DNA of 64,000 nucleotides from Streptomyces sp. PH10-H1 (GCF_030063355.1 NZ_JASISZ010000027.1:23409-87408), one strand, 5' to 3'; positions 24,160 through 35,121 are shown, counted from the stretch's first letter. Numbers and translations are program-made. The notes: generated from the sequence alone by a model not told the origin.

Positions 24160-24208
24160 GTAGTCACCATCGAGAAGCCCGGCCCGATGGACCGATGGTG
24201 ACGACTAC
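24160..24208 (-). terminator. Imperfect hairpin after the DUF1918 gene
   Basis: GTAGTCACCATCG (24160-24172) pairs with CGATGGTGACGACTAC (24193-24208) with a 3-base bulge. It lies 35 bases downstream of the DUF1918 stop and just upstream of the DUF1275 start. It could end one transcript or attenuate the next. Confidence 0.45.
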
Positions 24209-24242
24209 CAGCCCGCTCCCACTCGACTCTGTTTCAACTCGA

Positions 24243-24443
24243 CTATGCGTCGTCACCATGTGGTTCGGACCGTACAACGCAGTCGGGGCCCGGGGACATC
24301 AATGCCTCGTGCCCGTCCGGGAAGCGGACCCGGTACGGCGGGGTTCCGTTGTCCCCCAGCACCTGCACGATCTCCCCGACCTTGTCGTGCTGCCCCACGG
24401 TCCTGCCGTGCTGCACCAGTTGGTCACCCTCGGTCGCTCGCAT
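24243..24443 (-). CDS. DUF1918 protein
   Basis: The 66-residue protein is a typical single-domain DUF1918: GDQLVQHGRTVGQHDKVGEIV, then PPYRVRFPDGHEALMSPGPDCVV. It is an SH3-like small barrel common in actinobacteria, with unknown function. GGAGGTCACAC precedes ATG 24443, a strong start. Length matches the family. Confidence 0.9.
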   Translation of the reverse strand: MRATEGDQLVQHGRTVGQHDKVGEIVQVLGDNGTPPYRVRFPDGHEALMSPGPDCVVRSEPHGDDA

Positions 24444-24573
24444 GTGTGACCTCCTTCGGAGGCGGGCTCGTCGATGGGACCAGTCTATGGCGACCTGCCC
24501 CGATCGGCCTGTCAGCCGATGTCAGTGCCGCCCGGGATCGCCACCACCCCGAGGGGCCTCGGTGGTGGCACCA

Positions 24574-24927
24574 CTGAGGGCGGTCCTGCTCGACACCCGC
24601 GAACGCGTCCAGGAGATCGGCATCCACAAGGCCCTGGGCATGACGCCACGGCAGACCATCGCCATGGTCATGGCCTCGGTCCTGGTCGTCGGCCTGATCG
24701 GCGGCGCCCTCGACGTGCCGGCCGGGGTGGCCCTGCAGTCGGTGACGGTGACGGCCATGGATCACAGCGCCGGCATCACCATGCCGGCCTCCGTCGTTGA
24801 CGTCTACCACACCGCCGAACTGCTCCTGCTCGGACTCGGCGGCCTGCTCATCGCCGTCCTGGGCGCGCTCCTCCCCGCCGGCTGGGCCGCCCGAACCACC
24901 ACGGCCACCGCCCTGCGCACCGAATGA
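24574..24927 (+). pseudogene. C-terminal fragment of an FtsX-like ABC permease
   Basis: From 24574 the frame reads AVLLDTRERVQEIGIHKALGMTPRQTIAMVMASVLVVGLIGG, then a loop, then a last helix LLLLGLGGLLIAVLGALLPAGWAA and a stop. This is the C-terminal 115 residues of a MacB/FtsX permease, including the conserved RxxExxIxKALGMT coupling segment. Normal proteins have another 250-700 residues upstream; here the DNA before 24574 is unrelated and lies antisense to the DUF1918 region. It has no ribosome-binding site of its own. Confidence 0.75.
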
Positions 24928-25083
24928 CAACCAGCCCCGGCCGCTCCCCTGAGCGATCGGCCGGGGCACCGAGCTGCGAACTCGCGCCTCAGGACGGCGC
25001 AACGCCGACCGCCGAAGGGCCGGGTGCAGATAGGTCATCGCGGGATCTTCACGAGGGTGCGGGATCGATAGACAATCGCATCC

Positions 25084-25584
25084 ATGAGTGAAGAGTCACC
25101 ACGAAACTATCTGGCCGCGGTAGAGAGCCGGCTGACGGCCGATGGTTGCGCCCCGCAATGGCAGGACTGGTCAGGTACGCGCGTCCTCACGGGTCGTCGG
25201 GCCGACTTCCGATTCCGCTGGATGGCCACCAACCTGCATCTCTTCACCATCGCCGCGGCCGTTCCCGAGATCACCACTCCGGTCATCGACGCGTTCACCA
25301 CGCAGGCGTTGAAGTACGCCAAGAAGAACAAGGGCGGCCTGCCCGTCGGGATGCAGACCGGGGTCGCGGTCTTTCCCGTCCTGGTGAGTGAGCGCGTCGA
25401 TCCGGCCGCGGTGGCGTGGGCGGAGGACAAGCAGCGCAATCAGTTCGCCTGTTTTGCCCGCCCCGTCGTCGTCGACACCGCGCGGCACTACGTAGGACTC
25501 TTCCGTGGGAAGCCGGCCCTGGGGTGGATCTACTCCTCCCACCTCATCGAGAAGAGCGCCCGCTACTTCAACCACCCGGCCTGA
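25084..25584 (+). CDS. Hypothetical protein (166 aa)
   Basis: The soluble 166-residue protein has conserved-looking blocks (LTADGCAPQWQDWSG, KYAKKNKGGLPVGMQTGVAVFPVLVSERVDP, RPVVVDTARHYVGLFRGKPALGW) and a pattern of strands and helices, but I do not recognise the family. There is no signal or membrane helix. Codon bias supports it strongly. It is separated from the glycerol operon by 363 bases. Confidence 0.75.
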   Translation: MSEESPRNYLAAVESRLTADGCAPQWQDWSGTRVLTGRRADFRFRWMATNLHLFTIAAAVPEITTPVIDAFTTQALKYAKKNKGGLPVGMQTGVAVFPVLVSERVDPAAVAWAEDKQRNQFACFARPVVVDTARHYVGLFRGKPALGWIYSSHLIEKSARYFNHPA

Positions 25585-25947
25585 GCGTCTGCCCTCGTCA
25601 ACCGGTGGTGTGTGACGAGGTGGACGGAGGTCGCACCACCGTGGCCGTATGGATCCAGCGCTGGATCCGGTACGGCAGCCATCAGGCCGGCTCGCCGACC
25701 GCTCCGATCAGCTGCTCGGAGCGGAAGTCGGCCAGTACGTCCGCGGGCAGCTCCGCGACGGGCGCGCCGTGACGCGGCCCGATCCGTCTCCGTGACCTCG
25801 GCCTTCGGCCGGCCCGGGCCCGCGCGGCCGTCACCCGTTTGCCACACCTGCCGCCCCTCGCAGTGCCGCCCGGCCCCGGTGGCTGTCGAATGGGAAGACG
25901 TCATGTCGTCGTGTCGTCGCGCCATCACCATGGTGAGGAGCCGGTCC
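25585..25947. other. Leader region of the glycerol operon, with an 18-bp palindrome
   Basis: No convincing gene is present in 363 bases. The perfect 18-bp palindrome GGATCCAGCGCTGGATCC at 25651-25668 is the most regular element and could be an operator for the glp operon, although it lies 280 bases before glpD. A 34-codon open segment at about 25680-25790 ends in a stop and has fair codon use; it may be a gene remnant. I found no obvious GylR-type site. Confidence 0.4.
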
Positions 25948-27663
25948 GTGAAACCAGTCGCCCTGTCGTCGCAAGCCCGTGAGGATGCCCTGCACGCCAT
26001 GGGAAGCGGGCAAGAACTCGATGTCCTGGTGGTGGGCGGGGGCGTGGTCGGCGCGGGATGCGCGCTGGACGCCGTGACCAGGGGGCTGAGGGTGGGTCTG
26101 GTCGAGGCCCGCGACTGGGCCAGCGGCACCTCGAGCCGGTCCAGCAAGCTGATCCACGGCGGACTGCGCTACCTGGAGATGCTCGACTTCCGGCTCGTCC
26201 AGGAGGCGCTGAAGGAACGCGGCCTGCTGCTCCAGCGGCTCGCGCCGCACCTGGTGCGGCCGGTGAAGTTCCTCTACCCGCTCACCCACCGGGTCTGGGA
26301 GCGTCCCTATGTCGGGGCCGGGATCCTGCTGTACGACACGATGGGCATCACCTCGGGCAACTCCCGCGGCCTGCCGCACCACCGGCACCTGGGCAAGCGC
26401 CGGGCGCTGCGCGAGGCGCCGGCCCTGAAGGCGGACGCCCTCACCGGCGCGGTCGAGTACTGGGACGCCCAGGTCGATGACGCACGGCACACCATGATGA
26501 TCACCCGGACCGCGGCGGCCTACGGTGCCCACGTCGCCAACCGGGTCAAGGTCGACGGCTTCCTGCGCCAGGGCGAACGGGTCACCGGCGCGAACGTGAC
26601 GGACCTGGAGACGGGCCGCCGGTTCGAGGTCCGGGCCAAGCAGATCATCAACGCGACCGGCGTGTGGACGGACGACACCCAGGCCCTCGCCGACACCCGC
26701 GGCCAATTCCACGTCCGCGCCTCCAAGGGCGTGCACGTCCTGGTGCCCCGGGACCGGATCAACTCCCAGACCGGGCTGATCCTGCGCACCGAGACCAGCG
26801 TCCTGTTCGTCATCCCCTGGGGCCGGCACTGGCTCATCGGCACCACCGACACGGACTGGGACCTGGACAAGCAGCACCCGGCCGTCAGCTCGCGCGACAT
26901 CGACTACCTGCTCGGCCATGTCAACCGGGTGCTGGCCACTCCGCTGTCGAAGGACGACGTGGAGGGGGTGTACGCGGGGCTGCGGCCGCTGCTGTCCGGG
27001 GACGCCGCCGAGACCAGCAAGCTCTCGCGTGAGCATCTGGTCGGCCACCCGGTCCCCGGTCTTGTGGTCGTCGCGGGCGGGAAGTACACCACCTACCGGG
27101 TGATGGCCAAGGACGCGGTGGACGAGGCGGTGCGGACCCTGGACGGCGGTATCGCCGCGCCGTCGGTGACCCAGGACGTGCCGCTGGTCGGCGCCGACGG
27201 ATACCGGGGGCTGTGGAACCGCCGCCAGAGCCTGGCCGATTCCTGCGGGCTGCACGTCGTGCGCATCGAGCATCTGCTGAACCGGTACGGATCGCTGATC
27301 GACGAGGTGCTGGAGCTCCTCGCCGCAGATCCGTCGCTGGCCGAGCCGCTGCCGGGCGCCGACGACTATCTGGAGGTGGAGGTCGTCTACGCCGCCACCC
27401 ACGAGGGCGCCCGGCATCTGGACGATGTGCTCACCCGCCGCACCCGGGCCTCCATCGAGTCCTGGGACCGCGGCCTGGCGGCGGCCGAGAAGGCGGCCCG
27501 GCTGATGGCCGGCCCGCTCGGCTGGGACGACCAGCAGACCCGGGACGAGGTCGAGCACTACCGCAAACGGGTGGAGGCCGAACGCGACGCGCAACAGCAG
27601 GCCGACGACCGGACCGCGGACGCGGCCCGGCTCGGCGCCCCCGACATCGTGCCCCTGCGTTGA
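25948..27663 (+). CDS. glpD: Glycerol-3-phosphate dehydrogenase (FAD-dependent)
   Basis: The 571-residue enzyme oxidises sn-glycerol 3-phosphate to dihydroxyacetone phosphate at the membrane and passes electrons to quinone. Visible features are the FAD-binding GGGVVGAG motif with the VEARDWASGTSS(R)SSKLIHGGLRYL segment (about 28-80), the substrate region ASKGVHVLVPRDRI and TTDTDWD, and the C-terminal helical DUF-type domain (about 400-530). Length is as expected. GTG 25948 is chosen because GGTGAGGAG precedes it; ATGs at 25903 and 25930 are in frame. It is first in glpD-glpF-glpK, a complete glycerol catabolic operon. The order differs from the gylR-glpF-glpK-glpD layout known in Streptomyces coelicolor. 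Confidence 0.95.
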   Translation: MKPVALSSQAREDALHAMGSGQELDVLVVGGGVVGAGCALDAVTRGLRVGLVEARDWASGTSSRSSKLIHGGLRYLEMLDFRLVQEALKERGLLLQRLAPHLVRPVKFLYPLTHRVWERPYVGAGILLYDTMGITSGNSRGLPHHRHLGKRRALREAPALKADALTGAVEYWDAQVDDARHTMMITRTAAAYGAHVANRVKVDGFLRQGERVTGANVTDLETGRRFEVRAKQIINATGVWTDDTQALADTRGQFHVRASKGVHVLVPRDRINSQTGLILRTETSVLFVIPWGRHWLIGTTDTDWDLDKQHPAVSSRDIDYLLGHVNRVLATPLSKDDVEGVYAGLRPLLSGDAAETSKLSREHLVGHPVPGLVVVAGGKYTTYRVMAKDAVDEAVRTLDGGIAAPSVTQDVPLVGADGYRGLWNRRQSLADSCGLHVVRIEHLLNRYGSLIDEVLELLAADPSLAEPLPGADDYLEVEVVYAATHEGARHLDDVLTRRTRASIESWDRGLAAAEKAARLMAGPLGWDDQQTRDEVEHYRKRVEAERDAQQQADDRTADAARLGAPDIVPLR

Positions 27664-27677
27664 GAAGGGCTGGACCA

Positions 27678-28517
27678 ATGACTGATACGACAGCTGCTCC
27701 GAGGATCAGGAACCCGCTGGCCTCACACCGGCTCCTGGGCGAAATGCTCGCGGAGTTCACCGGCACCATGATGCTCATCCTGCTCGGCGTGGGGGTGGTC
27801 GCCCAGGTGGTCGCCGCCGGCGTGGGAGGCCACGACAGCATCGCGTGGGCGTGGGGCCTGGGTGTCACCTTCGGTGTGTACATCGCCGCGCGCACGTCGG
27901 GCGCTCATCTGAACCCGGCCGTGACCGTCGCGCTGGCCACGTACCGCGGCTTCCCCTGGCGCAAGGTGGCGCCCTACGCGGTGGCGCAGACGGCGGGCGC
28001 GTTCACCGCCGCCCTGCTGGTGCGCTGGAACTACACCGAAGTACTCGCCGCGAAGGACCCGGGACACACCATCAAGACGCAGGGAGTGTTCTCCACGCTG
28101 CCGGGAAACGGCACGTTTCCGGTCAGCGAGTGGGGCGCGCTCCGCGACCAGGTCATCGGCACGGCCATCCTGCTGCTCATCATCATGGCGTTGACCGACA
28201 TCCTCAACACCGCGCCCAAGGCGAACCTGGGCGCTCTGCTGGTGGGTCTCAGCGTGGTGGGCATCGGCATGGCCTTCGGCACCGACGCGGGGTACGCGAT
28301 CAATCCCGCCCGTGACTTCGGTCCGCGGCTGGCGAGCTTCATCACCGGCTACGGGGGCGCGTGGCGCGACCAGTACGGGGAGCTGTACTTCTGGGTGCCC
28401 ATCGTCGGCCCGCTCGTCGGCGGTCTGATCGGCGCCACCCTCTACCGCTTCCTCATCAGCCCCTTCCTCCTGCCGGAGGAGCCGCCGCTGCCGGGCCGCG
28501 TCCTGGAGGACGACTAG
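27678..28517 (+). CDS. glpF: Glycerol uptake facilitator (aquaglyceroporin)
   Basis: The 279-residue MIP-family channel has six membrane helices and both pore motifs: [18 protein letters not shown] in the first half and [12 protein letters not shown] in the second. The Asp after the second NPAR (NPARD) is the residue that favours glycerol over water. It imports glycerol by facilitated diffusion, which GlpK then traps. It starts 12 bases after glpD and precedes glpK by 70 bases. An extended loop at about 120-155 ([21 protein letters not shown]) is typical of the glycerol branch. Confidence 0.95.
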   Translation: MTDTTAAPRIRNPLASHRLLGEMLAEFTGTMMLILLGVGVVAQVVAAGVGGHDSIAWAWGLGVTFGVYIAARTSGAHLNPAVTVALATYRGFPWRKVAPYAVAQTAGAFTAALLVRWNYTEVLAAKDPGHTIKTQGVFSTLPGNGTFPVSEWGALRDQVIGTAILLLIIMALTDILNTAPKANLGALLVGLSVVGIGMAFGTDAGYAINPARDFGPRLASFITGYGGAWRDQYGELYFWVPIVGPLVGGLIGATLYRFLISPFLLPEEPPLPGRVLEDD

Positions 28518-28587
28518 CGGCGCGGGCTCACCGGCCGTCCGGCCCACCAGCCGACCATCAGCAGCGAACTCGAGTGGAGGAACCGAC

Positions 28588-30102
<1,515 letters not shown>

Positions 30103-30146
30103 CCACCGCGGTCACCCGGTCCGTCCATGACGGTCCGGCGGTCATG

Positions 30147-30551
30147 TCACGTGGCGCTCAGCGGAGTTCGGCGCGCGATGACCTTGCGATGGCTGATGCG
30201 CCAGCCCTGGTCGCCGCGCGAGATCGTGTCCTCGTAGGTCACGCTTCCGCTCGTGCCATCGGCCATGATGCCGATTCCCTTGGACCGCGCGCGTACGTGG
30301 CGGTCCGCGAGCTCGGAGAGAATGACGTTCGTGACGTGATGCCCGACAGGATTCAGCTCCCCCATCGCGAGCGCCGCGTCCCGGACCGCCGCCAGTCCCT
30401 CCAGCGACCCGTGCCCGAAGTCGCTCAGGTCATAGGTGATGTCGGCGGTGAACACCTCATGCATCCGGTCGAGCTCGCCGTCGTCGGTCAGGTGACCGTG
30501 GAGGGAGATCAGCTCGGTGATCGCCGCACGGTCCTCGCTGGTGAGTGTCAT
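30147..30551 (-). CDS. SnoaL/NTF2-like protein
   Basis: The 134-residue protein has the SnoaL-like pattern: an N-terminal helix DRAAITELISLHGHLTDDGELDRMHEVFTADITYDL, then HHVTNVILSEL, and a C-terminal strand SVTYEDTISRGDQGWRISHRKVIARR. Such single-domain proteins bind small hydrophobic ligands and may be isomerases or hydratases. It starts at ATG 30551 and has no operon partner in the window. Convergent with glpK. Confidence 0.85.
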   Translation of the reverse strand: MTLTSEDRAAITELISLHGHLTDDGELDRMHEVFTADITYDLSDFGHGSLEGLAAVRDAALAMGELNPVGHHVTNVILSELADRHVRARSKGIGIMADGTSGSVTYEDTISRGDQGWRISHRKVIARRTPLSAT

Positions 30552-30672
30552 CCGCTCATGCTGACATATCGGCCCGCCGGGACCACTCAGGCGTCCAGTA
30601 CGGCGCCGGTGACCTGACCGTCGAGGCGGTCGACGGCGGCGTGTTCACAGACAGCCGGGGTCAGGGTCCGGT

Positions 30673-31905
30673 TCAGGGATCCAGGAAGTCGCCGGCGCCG
30701 CGCGGACTCGTGCCCCGCAGGCGTCGCTTGAACGCGTCGAGCCGCGGGAAGCGCTCGCGTTGTTCACGGGAGTGGCGGTCGAGTTCCTCCACCAGGCGGA
30801 CCGACCGCTTCTCCACGTCGAGTTCGTCCAGGATCCGGTCGATCTCCGCCAGCACCGCCCCGTGCAACTGCCATTGACGGGGGTGCTCCCGCACCTTGTC
30901 CAGCAGCAGATGCGCCACCGTTTCGCGATGGAGGCCGCTCTGTTCCAGCGCCCGGGTCAGCGCGTCCTCCGCCTCCTGCGCGTTCGCACTGACCTGAGTG
31001 GTGATCAGGACGGCGAAACTCTCGATGGCGAGCGCCACATCGCGCAGCAGTGCGTCGAGGGGCGCCGCCACATCGGCGGGGAACAGGGGCTCATCGGTCC
31101 GGTGCTTCGCCAGATCCGTCAGCGTCCGCGACAGCACCCGCAGGACCACGGCGCAGATCTCCAGCGTGTCCAGACCCGTCCGCAGCACGACCCGGGAAAG
31201 CAGACCTTCCTGGACCCGGGGGTTCCACCGCAGGCTGTCCTCCGCCTGCCGGAGCGAGGCATCGACCTCCACGATGTCGTGGTCGAGACGGCGGGCCTCA
31301 TGGAGCCGGGCGGCGGCGCGTTCGACCGGGATGTGCCCGGCCAGTTCGTCGCCGATGTCGCGGAACAGCCGGCCCATCCGGCCGGCCAGTCCCTCGATGG
31401 ACTCCCCGGCCGACTGCACCCAGACCGGTGGGGCGAACAGAAGGTTGAACAGGAGGCCCACCACGGCGCCGATCAAGGTCTCCAGAACCCGGTCCCAGGC
31501 GGTGTCCGCCACCCGGCTGACCCCCAGGACGAGCATGGCGCTGATCGCGACCTCGGGCACGAATTCGTTCACGCGCACGAAGCGCCCGATGACCAGCGAG
31601 GTGAGGATGGTCAGGCCCAGGCTCCACCAGGTCAGTCCCACCAGCGAGCTGAACGCGCTGGCGATGAGGACGCCTGCCACCACCGCGTTGACCCGGCGGA
31701 TTCCCGTCGTGAGCGTGGCGTACAAGGTGACCTGGACGACGAGGAGCGCGGTCAGCGGTGCGGTCAGGGGGGCCGGCTCGGGACTCAGCCACAGCGCGAC
31801 CACAAAGGCGATGACCGCCGCGGCGGTGGAACGCAGGGTCTGGGCCGCGACAGGTTCGGAGGACCTTCGGACGAGTTTGACGACGGGGTCAGGTACGACG
31901 GGCAT
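30673..31905 (-). CDS. FUSC/ArAE family membrane protein
   Basis: The 410-residue protein has an N-terminal half with about six hydrophobic segments (TLRSTAAAVIAFVVALWLS, LLVVQVTLYATLTTGIRRV, VVAGVLIASAFSSLVGLTWWSLGLTIL, VGLLFNLLFAPP). Its cytoplasmic helical half ends in a charged tail. This is the layout of aromatic-acid-exporter (ArAE/FUSC) proteins of about 350-450 residues. It probably exports aromatic or other weak acids. ATG 31905 is chosen over an upstream ATG at 31941 because the family pattern starts there. It stands alone. Confidence 0.85.
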   Translation of the reverse strand: MPVVPDPVVKLVRRSSEPVAAQTLRSTAAAVIAFVVALWLSPEPAPLTAPLTALLVVQVTLYATLTTGIRRVNAVVAGVLIASAFSSLVGLTWWSLGLTILTSLVIGRFVRVNEFVPEVAISAMLVLGVSRVADTAWDRVLETLIGAVVGLLFNLLFAPPVWVQSAGESIEGLAGRMGRLFRDIGDELAGHIPVERAAARLHEARRLDHDIVEVDASLRQAEDSLRWNPRVQEGLLSRVVLRTGLDTLEICAVVLRVLSRTLTDLAKHRTDEPLFPADVAAPLDALLRDVALAIESFAVLITTQVSANAQEAEDALTRALEQSGLHRETVAHLLLDKVREHPRQWQLHGAVLAEIDRILDELDVEKRSVRLVEELDRHSREQRERFPRLDAFKRRLRGTSPRGAGDFLDP

Positions 31906-32032
31906 CTCCCACGCCTTCCCGATCATGGAGCACTCAGGCATCGTGCCCGGAGCGGGAGGCCGACAGCAAGCTCCGGGGCGGACCGGCGGCGCCGCGTTCG
32001 CGCCGGTGCCGGTCCGCCCCGCGAGGGTTCGT

Positions 32033-32290
32033 TCAGCTGACCAGGTTGTTGCCGGCCCTCATCGCGTCCTGACCCGCCTTCACCGTGTCTTTGACGGATC
32101 CCACCTTCTTGTCCAGCTTGTCTCCGATGACGCCCTGCGCTGTCGACTTGGCCTGCTCACTGGCGCTCTGCGCGGTCACTGCCGTGCTGCTCAAGGTGCC
32201 TCCGAAGTCCAGCGCCCGGGCACCGGGAGCGGCGGCGGCAAGGAGCGCGGAGCTTGCCGCGGCGACGGTGAGGATTCGACGTACATTCAT
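32033..32290 (-). CDS. Small secreted hypothetical protein
   Basis: The 85-residue protein has a clear signal peptide (NVRRILTVAAASSALLAAAAPGARA, cleavage after about residue 26). The mature part of about 60 residues is helical and polar (AQSASEQAKSTAQGVIGDKLDKKVGSVKDTVKAGQDA). Such small exported Streptomyces proteins have no known function. ATG 32290 has no strong ribosome-binding site. It is followed by a gap before the ArAE gene on the same strand. Confidence 0.75.
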   Translation of the reverse strand: MNVRRILTVAAASSALLAAAAPGARALDFGGTLSSTAVTAQSASEQAKSTAQGVIGDKLDKKVGSVKDTVKAGQDAMRAGNNLVS

Positions 32291-32359
32291 GATCGATGTA
32301 ACGCGCGGGAAGGCCAGAGGGCACGCAACGAAAACCACGCGTCAGCCGCTGATCACGTG

Positions 32360-33172
32360 TCAGCCGCTCGCGCGGCCGGCGGGCCTGGTTCCGATGACGA
32401 CGGTGGCGTGCAGCTCATCGGAACCGGCCACCCGCGGGATCAGCCCGTCGCGGGTGACGATGTCCACGGCCCGTGACACCTGGCGCTCGCTCGTCTCGAA
32501 CAGCAGGTGACCGCCCGGTGCCAGCCACGCCGGCGCTTCGGCGGTCACCCGCCGCAGGACGTCGAGCCCGTCCACGCCGCCGTCGAGCGCCACCCGCGCT
32601 TCATGGATCCGGGCCTCCGGAGGCAGCAGTCCGATCTCTTCGGTGGGTACGTAGGGCACATTGGCCAGCAGGATGTCGACGCGGCCCCGCAGCGCGGCGG
32701 GCAGCGGTTCGTAGAGGTCACCTTCGTACACCTGGCCTCCGGCGGCGGCGACGTTGTGCCGGGCACAGTGCACGGCGGCGGGGTCGATGTCGGCGGCGTA
32801 CAGCTCGGCCTGTTCCTGGGCCGCGACCAGCGCGGCGCCCAGCGCGCCCGAGCCGCAGCACAGGTCGACGACGACAGACCGTGGCCGGATGAGGGCGGCG
32901 GCCTGGTGGATGAGGAACTCGGTACGGCGGCGGGGTACGAAGACCGCGGGGTCGACGACGTAGCGCCGGCCGCAGAACTCCGCCCAGCCGAGGACGTGTT
33001 CGAGGGGCAGGCCGACGATGCGCCGTTCCACCATGGCGGCGAGGTCGGCGGGCGATTGTGCCGTGGAGATGAGCAACTCAGCCTCGTCCTCGGCGAATAC
33101 ACAGCCGGCGGCACGAAGCCTGGTGATGATGACGATGACGGAGAGCGGGAGAACTGACGGTGAAGCCGACAT
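32360..33172 (-). CDS. PrmC-related SAM-dependent methyltransferase
   Basis: The 270-residue protein belongs to the HemK/PrmC-like class (TIGR03704-type). An N-terminal helical domain (about 10-80, with AGCVFAEDEAELLI and GLPLEHVLGWAEFCG) is followed by a Rossmann methyltransferase: VVDLCCGSGALGAAL for SAM, then NVPYVPTEEIGLLPPEAR. The catalytic NPPY of true PrmC is NVPY here, a form seen in the PrmC-related branch. PrmC methylates the GGQ Gln of release factors; this branch's substrate is not established. Start ATG 33172. It stands alone. Confidence 0.88.
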   Translation of the reverse strand: MSASPSVLPLSVIVIITRLRAAGCVFAEDEAELLISTAQSPADLAAMVERRIVGLPLEHVLGWAEFCGRRYVVDPAVFVPRRRTEFLIHQAAALIRPRSVVVDLCCGSGALGAALVAAQEQAELYAADIDPAAVHCARHNVAAAGGQVYEGDLYEPLPAALRGRVDILLANVPYVPTEEIGLLPPEARIHEARVALDGGVDGLDVLRRVTAEAPAWLAPGGHLLFETSERQVSRAVDIVTRDGLIPRVAGSDELHATVVIGTRPAGRASG

Positions 33173-33452
33173 GAGATGCCTTTCGGGACGCCCATGGGCA
33201 CTCCCGCGGTCAGCTATGCCTGAGGGACCGCACGGTCGTGAGAGGGGAGCACCCGACCTGATACAGCGGTAATGGGTCCCACCTCCTCGGTTGTTCACGC
33301 GTAACGACGGCAACACTGTACCTGGCCAGGGCCGCAGCGCAGGCACATCCGTCCGACCGTCATCCCGACCGTCGGCCCGCGCGCCGGCCCCGTCCGGATC
33401 TCGTCCCGGGCGGGGCACGCAGAATAATTCGCGACAAGCCCTCACCCGGTCC

Positions 33453-33592
33453 GCGACCTCACCTCACTCACCCATGTCCCCTACTCTCCACTCACCCTCG
33501 CCCTCCTCGGTATCCCCCTCCTGGCCGCATCCACCGCCTGGCTCACCGCCGGCCGCGAACCCCCCTCCATGACGCGGCGGCTCCTGGAATGA
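33453..33592 (+). pseudogene. C-terminal tail of an ABC permease (FtsX type), remnant
   Basis: A frame without a start reads THVPYSPLTLALLGIPLLAASTAWLTAGREPPSMTRRLLE and then TGA at 33590-33592. A single hydrophobic helix with a short basic end is how FtsX-like permeases finish. Nothing upstream in the frame looks like the rest of the protein. The gene-free 33173-33452 before it contains no other feature that I can name. This is the second permease tail in the window. Confidence 0.45.
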
Positions 33593-33673
33593 CCCGCACG
33601 GACACGACCCGCGAACGGGCGCTTCACCCGCCTCACCTGGTGGGAAATGCCCGGCACCGGGTAGTCGACACTC

Positions 33674-33991
33674 ATGAGTAATTTCGTGGTTTCCCTGCCG
33701 GGCACCTTGAAGGCTCCGCTCACTCCTGACGTCCGGGGCAAAATCCTGGCGGCTCTCCAGGGCACCGACCCCCGGGAGGTCGCGGAGGGCGAGTCGGCCG
33801 CACTCGACCCACTGAGCGTGAACCTGGACACCTCCACCTTCATCCTGCGGCTGGAGGTGGAGGCCGAGAACAGCGCTTCAGCACGTGCGAACGCGCTCGC
33901 CCTCGCCGAAGCGGCACTGCGCAGTGCCGGCCTGGACCCGGAGTCCGCGCCACTGGGCAACCCGGTGATCACGGCGATCGACGTCACCTGA
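33674..33991 (+). CDS. Hypothetical protein (105 aa)
   Basis: The small soluble protein has alternating strands and helices (FVVSLPGTLKAPLTPDVRGKILAALQG, STFILRLEVEAENSASARANALALAEAALRSAGL) resembling a ferredoxin-like fold of small Streptomyces proteins. No cysteine, signal peptide or membrane segment. ATG 33674. No operon partner. Function unknown. Confidence 0.75.
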   Translation: MSNFVVSLPGTLKAPLTPDVRGKILAALQGTDPREVAEGESAALDPLSVNLDTSTFILRLEVEAENSASARANALALAEAALRSAGLDPESAPLGNPVITAIDVT

Positions 33992-34250
33992 TCTCGGTGA
34001 TCCGGCTCCGATCGCCGGCCCGGCCGACCGGAGCCGGGCCGGCGGTCAGAGCCGGCGCGACGGGGGAATTCGCTGGTGGAGCCGGAGCGCCCGCGCGCCC
34101 GTTCCAGCACCATGCACCGTGCACATCGACGACCTCGACCAGCCGCGTTCTGCCGCACTGCGGAAACGCCTGCCGGCCACGCTGGAGGTATCCGATCCGG
34201 ACCGCCGGAACACCCGTCCCGCGCGGTGATCCGCTTGCCGCCTCCGGTAA

Positions 34251-34266
34251 ATTGGTCTACACCACG
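34251..34266 (+). promoter_or_regulatory. DasR-responsive element upstream of nagB
   Basis: ATTGGTCTACACCACG matches the dre consensus ACTGGTCTAGACCACT at 13 of 16 positions. It lies 30 bases before the nagB start. In Streptomyces, the GntR-type regulator DasR binds such sites before N-acetylglucosamine genes and is released by glucosamine 6-phosphate. The match is read directly; the control is known for nagB in S. coelicolor. Confidence 0.8.
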
Positions 34267-34296
34267 ATGTGCATGCCTCAGAACGGTGGAATCAGC

Positions 34297-35079
34297 ATGG
34301 AAGTAGTGATCGTTCCGGACGCCGCAGCGGGCGGCGAACTCATCGCCTCCGCGATCGCCGGCCTGCTCACCCGCAAGCCCGACGCGCTGCTCGGCGTAGC
34401 CACCGGATCGACGCCGCTGCCGATCTACCAGGCGCTGGCCGCCCGGGTCCGCGCCGCCTCGCTCGACGCATCGCGGGCGCGCATCTGCCAGCTCGACGAG
34501 TACGTCGGTCTGCCCAAGGGCCATCCCGAGTCCTACCGTTCGGTGGTGCTGCGCGAGGTCGTCGAGCCGCTCGGGCTGACCGAGGCGTCGTTCATCGGCC
34601 CCGACGGGACCGCCGAGGACGTGGCTGCCGCCAGCGCCGACTACGACCGCGCGCTGGCCGAGGCCGGTGGAGTCGATCTGCAGATTCTCGGGATCGGGAC
34701 CGACGGGCACATCGGCTTCAACGAGCCCTGCTCCTCGCTCGCCTCGCGTACCCGTATCAAGACGCTGACCCAGCGGACCCGCGTGGACAACGCCCGGTTC
34801 TTCGACTCGCTGGACGAAGTGCCGCACCACGTCATCACCCAGGGCATCGGAACGATTCTGGAAGCGCGCCACCTGGTGCTGCTGGCCACCGGCGAGGCCA
34901 AGGCCGAAGCCGTGGCGCTCTCGGTCGAGGGCCCGCTTTCGGCGATGGTGCCGGCCTCGGCGCTGCAGCTGCACCCGCATGCCACCGTCGTCGTCGACGA
35001 GGCGGCCGCGTCCGGCCTCAAGCTCGCCGACTACTTCCGCGCCACCTACGCCGCGAAGCCCACCTGGCAGTTCCTCTAG
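34297..35079 (+). CDS. nagB: Glucosamine-6-phosphate deaminase
   Basis: The 260-residue enzyme converts glucosamine 6-phosphate to fructose 6-phosphate and ammonia. It shows LLGVATGSTPLPIYQAL (phosphate loop), LDEYVGLP with the catalytic Asp, LGIGTDGHIGFNEP with the ring-opening Asp-His, and TQGIGTILEARHLVLLATGEAKAEAV. Length is standard. ATG 34297 is right for the family. The DasR site just upstream puts it in the chitin/N-acetylglucosamine regulon. It is monocistronic and followed by a hairpin. Confidence 0.97.
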   Translation: MEVVIVPDAAAGGELIASAIAGLLTRKPDALLGVATGSTPLPIYQALAARVRAASLDASRARICQLDEYVGLPKGHPESYRSVVLREVVEPLGLTEASFIGPDGTAEDVAAASADYDRALAEAGGVDLQILGIGTDGHIGFNEPCSSLASRTRIKTLTQRTRVDNARFFDSLDEVPHHVITQGIGTILEARHLVLLATGEAKAEAVALSVEGPLSAMVPASALQLHPHATVVVDEAAASGLKLADYFRATYAAKPTWQFL

Positions 35080-35121
35080 AACCCGCCCGCCCCTCCGTCC
35101 GGGCGAACGAGTCCCGACCAC

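Noticed and set aside
24160..24208. Riboswitch upstream of the DUF1275 gene
   Set aside because: One imperfect hairpin only; no conserved aptamer features were recognised.
25831..27678. 615-codon open frame antisense to glpD
   Set aside because: Shadow of glpD codon bias; glpD motifs are complete on the plus strand.
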